Position numbers and translations under genes: made by a program. Source: Geosiphon pyriformis (Eukaryota; Glomeromycota; Glomeromycetes; Archaeosporales; Geosiphonaceae). From it: DNA of 64,000 bases. Positions 56,668-64,000 of this stretch are shown piece by piece. Every line of letters begins with the position of its first letter. Position 1 is the first letter of the stretch. Under the pieces are notes generated by a model. It was not told the origin of the DNA and made no database searches. It saw nothing but the letters and a program-made list of their open reading frames with translations. Where the stretch lies: assembly GCA_016748015.1 (NCBI GenBank), contig JAAOMT010000128.1, positions 987,471 to 1,051,470 of the forward strand, written 5' to 3'.

Positions 56668-58731
56668 TTAATTTTGATTGCTAAACACAACTCCAGAGTT
56701 AGAATGGTCGTTGCTGCCTTCCTCTAAATTGGTACAGTTCCTTCGTCCACCAATACCAGACTGAAACTGCATATCAACAATCTTTATCCGTCGCTGGCAT
56801 TCGGCAACTTCCCAATTCCAATTAGTGGTAATCACTGCCCAAAAAATTCCGAGAGCGACGAGAAAAGAAGCCAAAGTCAATCCTAACCAAAGGCCCTTCA
56901 AGCCAAATCCGTACTTAAATGTAAGTGAGAGGCCCAAAGGGAGCGCAACCAAATAATACCCAAAAAGATTAAAAATTGCGCCAATCTTTTGGCGTCCTTG
57001 TCCACGAAGAATACCACCACCAATACCAGCTATTCCATCCGCAATCTTAGAAAAAGGTTTCCTTTTCAGATATTGTTCAACATGAAAAGCATTTATTGTT
57101 ATTAATTTTAAGTTTGGTTGTTTCAGTTACCTGGAAAGAAGCGCATAATGGCAAAATGCTTGCTACCATAGCAATAACTTCGGCATCGTCTGAGAATAAA
57201 TACCTAATCATTCATTAAATGGGTTAGGAGCTTAAGATAAAGAAATTTGGAATTTACATGCAACTTACCCCCAATGGTTTCTAAAACCAAACAAAATACT
57301 AGAATTACACAGAGCAGAAATGACCGAAAGAGCTAAAGACATTTTTGCTGTCATCTTTGCGCGTCCAGGTAATCCAGCACCGAGCAAATTACCGATACGA
57401 TTCGAAGTAGAAACTGCGATACCAAACGGTATCTGATAAACTAAACTAGCAGTAGTTAAGACGACACTTTGGGTAGCCAAAGCAAGGGGTCCCAAGTACC
57501 CAGCCGCGAGAGCGACTAATTCGAAGGCCCACCATTCTGCACAGACCATCAGGACACTAGGGAAAGCAAGCCTCAAGAAAGAATTCCAATCTTGAAGACA
57601 TGCACGCGTCCAACCTCCCCATGCTTGATAACCATCCAAGTATACAGTGTAGAGAAACAGAAGAAGGAACATCAACCAATAGGTAATTGAAGTAGCCACT
57701 GGTGCTCCGATAAAACCAAGAGAAATTGGTTTATACCATACTAACGAATAGTTTAAAATCAAATTTATTATGGAGCAGACTGCTAAGACATAGGTACTAG
57801 CTTTCATAATGCCTAAATAATCAAAATGAGACACATCAATAAACAACCAAAAGTTTTCAGATCTCGAATTCCACAAAGCATACCTTGTGCCTGTAGATAC
57901 TTTTTCAAACATTCAAATGCTATATAAGCCGGTGCACCGATTAATAAATATCTCAAAAAGAGACCTGCTTTATTGGCCAGTACTTTATCCTGTCCAAGGG
58001 ATACGAGAACTCGTTCCACCTCCCACCAACTAATCGCAATGGGGAAAAATCCGATCATGATAATAAGGAGAGCTCGTTGTAAATAGATACCAACCATTTT
58101 TGGGTTACCCGATGTCCATGCTTGTGAACAGAGTGTGTCGAGAGCTGAGGCAGCTCCTAAGGCGACCGACCAACCTGTGACGGCAGCGTACTGATTATAC
58201 ACAGTGTAAACTTAGATGTTGGGATGCGACAAGCAAAGAGGTCTTTTTAACTCTGAAGGAAAAATTTACCATTGAGGCTAAAGCCGATGCAGCCAGTTCT
58301 ATTGAACCCTACAATTATAGAAAACCAAGTTAGTAATAACATTGATCACTCCTGCTTTTAGTTTAAATCCCTTTTCAGAAACTCACCAAATGGCCTAATG
58401 AAAATACACTAGCAATTTGCAGCGAGTACTGCATTAGATATGTCAACAACACAGGAACGGCCTTTTTTATCAAAAACCAGACTTCACCAAGATCATATGT
58501 AGAATCATCACTGATGTCAACTAATGGAATTTCCTCTAGCCGAACGTCGGTCTCCCCATCACCGTTACCATTGCTCAAGTGATTGTTGTTTGCAACATCC
58601 AGTAACTCCGGTGGGTTCTGTACAGTTGTGTATGGTAATAGTCTTGGGTTTGTGTGAAGTAAGGGTGTGGTTTCGGACGCACCCACATCTATTGAATCAT
58701 TGTCCAAGGTCGGGGAATTTGAATTTGACAT
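56668..58731 (-). CDS. MATE-family efflux transporter, copy 2
   Basis: Six exons: 58731-58387, 58308-58270, 58190-57884, 57812-57269, 57203-57131, 57045-56668, giving about 561 residues without internal stop. Starts at ATG (MSNSNSPTL..) with an acidic N-terminus. Signature segments: LTYLMQYSLQIASVFSLGHL, LGAASALDTLCSQAW, LFLRYLLIGAPAYIAFECLK, GIAVSTSNRIGNLLGAGLPG and GQGRQKIGAIFNLFGYYLVA. Internal exons 2-5 are 39, 307, 544 and 73 nt, identical to copy 1, and intron positions coincide, so the pair arose by tandem duplication. The termini differ most. Diverges from ALG6 across about 460 bp that must include both promoters. Substrate unknown. Confidence 0.9.
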
Positions 58732-59192
58732 TTTTGTTTTTTATATGTAAATAAGAAGTGAACTTGTGTAAAGGTGTATCTTTTCTCGACAACTCTTGTT
58801 TCCCAAAGGCTTCTTTCTAACTTTGGTAGTGTAATATGACTTTGGGAAAGATTAAAAGAATATTTGATTATAATACAAAATCCGTTAACAATCAAATTTA
58901 TTAAAGAGTTTCAGGCACTGCACGAGGATTCTTTAATTGTTTATTGTGCCCTTATGTGATATTGACAGCCTATATCGAAATATCAAAGGAATTACGCACA
59001 AAAATTTTTGAATCAATTTTTGCAGACGGACAAAAAATTTGGATTATTGTACAGCTGGGTTTTTTATATAAAATAATTGAATGCGGAATATGGATCTGCA
59101 CAAGAATGGTCGCAGTGAAAAATTGAGAATATTTCTTATGACTCACTTAATAGTTATGATCAATTATCCACCCAAAGTTCACTTTTACAAAT
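58732..59192. promoter_or_regulatory. Divergent intergenic region, MATE copy 2 / ALG6
   Basis: About 460 bp between two start codons pointing apart, so it should carry two promoters. A short 60-codon open frame at 58944-59126 has no family features. I see no clear TATA box or named site. Confidence 0.5.
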
Positions 59193-61476
59193 ATGCCCAA
59201 CCAAAAGTTTACAAACTCATCCCATGAGGAAATAGCGTTAGTCTCCCATATATCAAAGTCACCAGCTGAGAAATGGTTCGACTGGTTGGGTCAGTTCCAA
59301 CTTCAACGCTACTCGAACGTTATCACTCTTCTTTTCGCGCTTTATGTGCGTTGGACGGTCGGACTGAACGGATATTCTGGTAGGTTTTGAGCTTTTTCCT
59401 TCCTTAAAATATTTTGGCAATGGATTATCGCTCCCAAACCAAATACCTTTAAAATATTCCGTTCATCTCTGCATCAATAGTTTAACATAATAATCTATTA
59501 TACCGCTTGTTGTCTTGCTCTAAACACTAACAACCTTTGGTTCTCATAAACCCGCAAAGGCTATAATTCCCCGCCAATGTATGGAGATTACGAAGCACAA
59601 CGACATTGGATGGAGCTCACTATACACCTTCCCATCAATCAGTGGTATTATTATGATCCACAGTGGTGGGGTTTAGATTATCCTCCGTTAACTGCATACG
59701 TCAGCTGGATATGTGGTAAAATGTAAATCCTGAATAACAACTGATTTCAAAGGTATTTTTTGAACTATTTTTCATGTTATTAATATACCTTCACTTTAAT
59801 ACAGAGGTTCCGCATTAAATCCTGAATGGTTTGCACTAGATTCGTCCCGAGGTCATGAAAGTTTAGAAAATAAAGTTTTCATGCGTGCCAGTGTGATTAT
59901 TTTGGAGTTTATAATTTACGTCCCGGGAATTTTTGTCTTCGTAAATTGGTGGCTCAAGGATGAAACGCGAAAGAAGAAAGCAAGACACATGTTGGAATTT
60001 TTTCTGCTTATTTATATTCTACTTTTTACTAAAGATGCTTATTTCGATTTCTAGAGCTTCGTCACATTATTGATTCTTCTCCAACCCGCTTTGATTTTGA
60101 TCGATAACGGCCATTTTCAGTATCCTTTGGACGAAATTATTTAGGAAGTTTAATTAATATTAAAAAGACTATCATTGACTTTAGATGCGTCAAATTTATA
60201 GATATAATTCCGTAATGCTTGGACTCACAGTCTGGGGGATTAATTGCTTCATGCACGATTATGATATTCTAGGAAGTATCTTTTTTTGTCTTGCCTTGAG
60301 TTTTAAACAGATGGCTCTCTATTACTCGCCAGCTATTTTCGCATATCTATTAGGAAAATGCATCAAGACTCCAAGGCTTGGGTATTAATTAATCTCGAAT
60401 TTTATTATAATTGTTGTTTTACCTTTTCATACAATTAATACAATTAATACAATTTTATTTAAAATATACCTAGGTTCGTCCTTTTTTTGAAACTTGGATT
60501 TATTGTAGTTGCGACCTTCTTTGTGATGTTCATGCCGTTCCTGGATTCTTTTGAGCATTTTACACGTGTTATAACGCGTATTTTCCCGCTGCAACGTGGA
60601 TTATACGAAGACAAGGTTGCAAACGTGTGGTGTGCTGTAAATGTTGTTGTTAAATTGCGAGAGATTTTGGATATTGGAGTATTGATAAATATTAGGTACC
60701 TTTTTATTTATCTTACATTATCTGAGTTATTGATATTTTATTTTTGCTAGAAATTCAAACTTTGACCATTTTAGTTCAGTCGCGACCATACTTGCAATTT
60801 TGCCCTCTTGTATAGAATTAGGCCGCACAGCTGATAAACGACAATTAATTTATGGATTGGCGAATTCTGGATTGGCCTTCTTTTTGTTTGCTTTTCAAGT
60901 TCACGAAAAATCAATATTGCTACCCGCGTTGCCTATCACTTTGCTTATATTAGATGAACCACTTTTCAGCCCATGGTTCATTAATATCGCCGTATTTAGG
61001 TACGTTAATATCATTATTTTTAATTACAAAAATCCAATTTACAACTATAACCAATTGTGAATCTCTTGCCATGTAGCTTATTTCCCCTGTTAAAAAAAGA
61101 TGATCTTGTTTTTCCTTGCTTTATTTTGTTTTTTTTGTGGAATTGGCTCGGTTCGTTTTTCAAGCAATCTGGTCAGCCCACGTTTATTAAATTAATTTTT
61201 TGGGTAAGTAGTCGTGTTAATAAATTGACTTTGATTTTCTTCGCTATGCTTACAATATTTAATAAATCGAATTTTTATCAGGCATCACATATTACTATGT
61301 CTTTTCTTCTCGTTACAGAGTATAAACTTTCTCCACCAAAAAAATATCCAGATATTTACATAGTTCTGAATGCGATTTATAGCGCCAGCTTATTTTTCGG
61401 TTTCATGTTGTATTTTAATTATAAACAATTTGCTATTAGTACTAACTCAATCAACTTGAAAACTAAAAAAGAATAG
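59193..61476 (+). CDS. ALG6: Dolichyl pyrophosphate Man9GlcNAc2 alpha-1,3-glucosyltransferase
   Basis: Adds the first glucose, from dolichyl-phosphate glucose, to the lipid-linked N-glycan precursor in the ER membrane. Eight exons by GT..AG borders: 59193-59379, 59560-59722, 59805-59990, 60057-60119, 60202-60381, 60474-60695, 60775-60999, 61077-61476; total 1,626 nt, 541 residues plus stop, close to the usual family length of about 540. Hallmarks: [30 protein letters not shown] (residues about 100-112), [50 protein letters not shown] and [20 protein letters not shown]. Very hydrophobic, with multiple membrane helices. The exon-3/4 junction uses donor GTTGGA and acceptor TAGAG, less canonical; every other border is ordinary. 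A second possible acceptor for exon 7 (after TTTTTGCTAG, near 60750) would add eight residues but fits family length less well. An intact, single-copy housekeeping gene. Confidence 0.93.
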
Positions 61477-62771
61477 AATATAAAATTTTCTAATATATCA
61501 ACAGAAAAGATATTCCTGCGAATGTTGAATAAACGGATGGATTGTAACACATCAATAATAGGTAGTACTCCTTGCTAAATAAGACTACTATTTCCTGCGT
61601 GAATCTCAAAGCCTGGATCGTTTCTTCGAGCGTTGTTTTGATTTCCGCTGCCCATAACAAAATTATTGCCGTGCAAAATTTTGCAGATCGATAACGTTTG
61701 CGAGGAGTAAGCTTGGGTAGGCGGCCAGGACTATAATTATCCGAATTCTGGTCTTTCTTGCGACTTAGATTTGACAGGAGTGAAGGGAAAGACTAGTTAA
61801 ATTAACGATTTCGGTTGCAATGTAGTAACCTTTGCGCTAAAAGCACTTGACGACTTCACGGTTCATTAATGGGTGGATAAACAAAATGAGTGGCGGCGAC
61901 ATCAGGGTAAAAAAAGATATTTACCCTTTTTTGCAAGGAAGTCCGTAACGCGATGAATCTTGGTAACGGTGTTGCCACCATTACTTTCCATTGGGACTCT
62001 ATAAACCTCATTTTGGAAGACAACACGGACTCTTAACTCTTCGGACTTGACAATCAGACGTTGACAGAAATGGTAATGTTTCCGAAGCAATTTTCGGACA
62101 GTATTTTTCCCGTACGATTCGTCATGACGATTGCGTCAAACTCGCGAGGGAAGAACACGATCGCCTTTCTGTGAATCTCACTCTGCAGGTGCACAATTCT
62201 TCATCGTATGTGCGAGACTGCTTTACCGAGTCTCTGGGGAAATTTTGCGCTTATCATCGTCGAAGAGAAACACGAGTTTTGTAGAACGAAGACGAAGTCG
62301 CAGAGATGGTCGCGACTTACCAGTTCCAATAGAGCCTTCGGTTGTTTGAACCTTACACCTGAGGGGAGGTTTGTAGGTTGGAAATTGAGAACCCTTTTGT
62401 CGCTCGAGATACTTTTCTTGGTTGGCGCTAGAGACACGGCGTAGAGATAACCTTTCTTAGTAGCGGAGGTAGTGGCGGGCGGTTATAATGATTGGATTTT
62501 AGGGGAAAAAGGGAAGATAAATACATGGGGAGAGAAAAGATAGCAAAAGAGGAGATAGGAGGCTATTTTACTTTTTCCAAATCTGTTACTCGCAGAATTA
62601 CTTAATTATACTTTTTAAAATGAAATTCTCACGTTCTTATGTTTATTGAGGAACATAGTGCATAGCCTTTTTTTTAAAATATTTTCATATATTACGGTAA
62701 TGATACAAATTATCTTTGCTAAAAAAATGATAACACTCTCCCAAATTCTTAGCAATCCAAATATTCAGGAA
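61477..62771. other. GC-richer intergenic region, possible decayed gene
   Basis: About 1.3 kb with visibly more G+C and CpG than elsewhere, especially 61,600-62,480. On the minus strand, open stretches at 62090-61902 (HYHFCQRLIVKSEELRVRVV, TVTKIHRVTDFLAKKG) and 62437-62201 look protein-like but are in different frames and start or stop without clear splice support. A GGTAAAAAAAGATATTTACC inverted repeat lies at about 61,908. A purine-rich block (62,500-62,570) follows. It could be a decayed gene or repeat; I do not recognise a family. Confidence 0.4.
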
Positions 62772-63900
62772 TTATGGAACTTCTCCTATCCCCACTAATC
62801 CGTCAGTTACTCCCGCCGTGCTATGAAGATTGTTATACAAGTTCAAAAACCTTCTCCAGTTTCCACCATCTCTTTGAATAAATTTAATGATTCCTCTTCC
62901 GGCCTCACAACATAAAAAGAAGAAAAAACACCACAAGACGAAATAGGAATAACTCTCAAAATGCATATTAAACTTTCGCGGATGGCAAAACGTACCTTGA
63001 AAAGAGTACATCCCACGCGTTTCGCTATAAAATGACGTCCAATATTCGGCCAGCAAAGTAATTGGCAGCATTTTGAAATATATAGGATTATCTTTTGGAT
63101 AGGCGCGGGGTCGGGTGCCAGTCGGGTCAAATAAAAAACTTGTGCGTTTCGCGTGGAGCTCGGCCATTACTCCAGCCATTGTTTTGTTGGGAGCTCTGAT
63201 TGTGGTCCAAGAATAAGCCCCAGTTGATGGGGAGTGTACATCAGAGCCGGTAAGCATTAAAAGACCGTGTTCTTTTGCAAAAAGATAGGTTTGCAAGTCA
63301 AAGGTATTTCCATTAATTATTTCAAAGGCGTCGACACCCTTCCAATCCAGTTTCAAAAAGAATTTTCATTAGCAAGATGCCCAGATAAAAAAACAATGTC
63401 CAATATTTTTTACCCATTCTAAGAGATCTTCACGAGTTGGATGTTCCAGTAAAGTACCAACTTGATACCAATTTTCTATTGAAAAAAGCCCGAGCTATGA
63501 ACCTAAATGTTATAAAGCTCAAAAATCAATTTTATTCATTACCCGTTTTGTTGCTCCAGGGAATATGATTAACTGACACTAATCCACCAAGTTCATGAGT
63601 ACGTTGAATTATTTTCTGCAAATCCTCGTCCGAGGGAAAGTCAGGTCCAACAGGAATCGGTACATTGATCCCGATCAAATTCATATGAATTCTACATGAG
63701 CTACAATTTCCAAAATTTTGGCGAACATGAATACCAAGATAGTTTCCAATCACAAAGGAAGTTACAATTTCCATACCTATATTCCATAGCAGGTATCACT
63801 ATTATTGTGTCATTATACTTTGCACGTGCAATTTCTTGCGCGTGAAAACCTCCATCTAACGTGTTGTGATCGCTAACAATAATTGCGTCATACCCATTTG
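62772..63900 (-). CDS. PHP-domain metal-dependent hydrolase, C-terminal part (partial, continues past the window)
   Basis: Polymerase-and-histidinol-phosphatase (PHP) superfamily, a metal-dependent phosphoesterase fold. Exons visible on the minus strand: 63900-63777, 63700-63543, 63475-63414, 63338-62772; introns are short and GT..AG. Motifs in order: GYDAIIVSDHNTLDGG (metal-binding His/Asp), IPAMEYSSCRIHMNLIGIN, HELGGLVSVNHIPWSN, EHPTREDLLEWGVDAFEIIN and LMLTGSDVHSPSTGAYSWT (last metal-site Asp/His). The C-terminus adds a probable membrane segment (FVLWCFFFFLCCEA) and a charged tail, suggesting membrane attachment. A GTACGT at about 62,990 could be an extra donor, but reading through keeps the frame to the membrane segment. 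The N-terminal exon, with the first HxH motif, lies beyond 63,900. Substrate unknown. Confidence 0.85.
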
Positions 63901-64000
63901 CTAGATTTTTGAGAATTTTATTTTACAGTTCATAGCTCACAATACTATAAAACATGAATTGGTCCCGCACAAGGATCACCTAGATACCTATAGCCCATTT
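63901..64000 (-). other. Probable intron and upstream exon edge of the PHP gene
   Basis: Minus-strand sequence ahead of the acceptor AATCTAG at about 63,901-63,907 looks intronic (AT-rich, with TTTTATAGTATTG). Beyond it a short frame YLGDPCAGPIH may be the previous exon, but the window ends before this can be judged. Confidence 0.4.

Noticed and set aside
58944-59126. 60-codon open frame between MATE copy 2 and ALG6
   Set aside because: No homology recognised, no splice or start context; more likely promoter sequence.
60185-60201. ATG at 60185 as an alternative start giving [11 protein letters not shown]
   Set aside because: The 17 bases lie in the intron; splicing at TTTATAG restores the conserved GHFQYNSVMLG of ALG6.

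Overview
The window looks like a piece of a very AT-rich, repeat-laden fungal nuclear genome, most likely an arbuscular mycorrhizal fungus (Glomeromycotina). The grounds are short spliceosomal introns with GT..AG borders, a fungal gene set (MATE transporters, ALG6, a PHP-domain protein), and LINE and Ty3/gypsy families of the kind I associate with Rhizophagus and Gigaspora-like genomes. The lineage is an inference, since no marker gene is present. I recognise no tRNA, rRNA, CRISPR array or prokaryotic feature.

Positions 1-54,200 are a graveyard of retroelements, nearly all on the minus strand. Three Ty3/gypsy-type LTR retrotransposons are visible. Element 1 (about 1-7,020) is cut by the window edge. 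Element 2 (8,199-18,112) and element 3 (22,469-30,171) each have both LTRs. All three have similar primer-binding sites. Elements 1 and 2 carry an unusual pol: aspartic protease, then a cysteine-rich putative zinc module, then a dUTPase domain, then reverse transcriptase (RT) and RNase H; element 2 continues with integrase and a long in-frame tail. Element 3 lacks dUTPase but has a small Cys4 module in the same slot and also has a post-integrase tail. A decayed LTR of the element-2 type lies at 35,829-36,515. Between these are copies of one LINE superfamily (ORF1 with RRM-like and CCHC domains, then endonuclease, RT, RNase H and a C-terminal zinc-finger region): A (7,020-7,975, plus strand), B (18,150-21,975), C (31,040-33,435), an ORF1 fragment G (36,517-37,740), near full-length D (38,250-44,945) and E (45,010-51,660) head to tail, and a 3'-end stub F (52,540-52,640). 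All copies are interrupted. The stops and lost catalytic residues are mostly explained by C-to-T / G-to-A changes. The spacers (for example 33,436-35,826 and 51,661-54,220) are almost pure A+T with no recognisable gene.

At about 54.2 kb the composition changes sharply to a conventional gene-bearing segment. Two tandem paralogous MATE-family transporters on the minus strand (54,271-56,301 and 56,668-58,731) have four internal exons of identical length (39, 307, 544 and 73 nt). Diverging from them is an eight-exon ALG6 glucosyltransferase gene (59,193-61,476, plus) that assembles into an uninterrupted 541-residue protein. A GC-richer stretch of uncertain nature (61,480-62,770) precedes the 3' part of a PHP-domain metal-dependent hydrolase gene (62,772 to beyond 63,900, minus) that runs off the window.

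The host genes are unrelated in function (membrane export, N-glycan precursor glucosylation, phosphoester hydrolysis). The most interesting material is the domain architecture of the LTR elements and the mutational pattern that has eroded the repeats.
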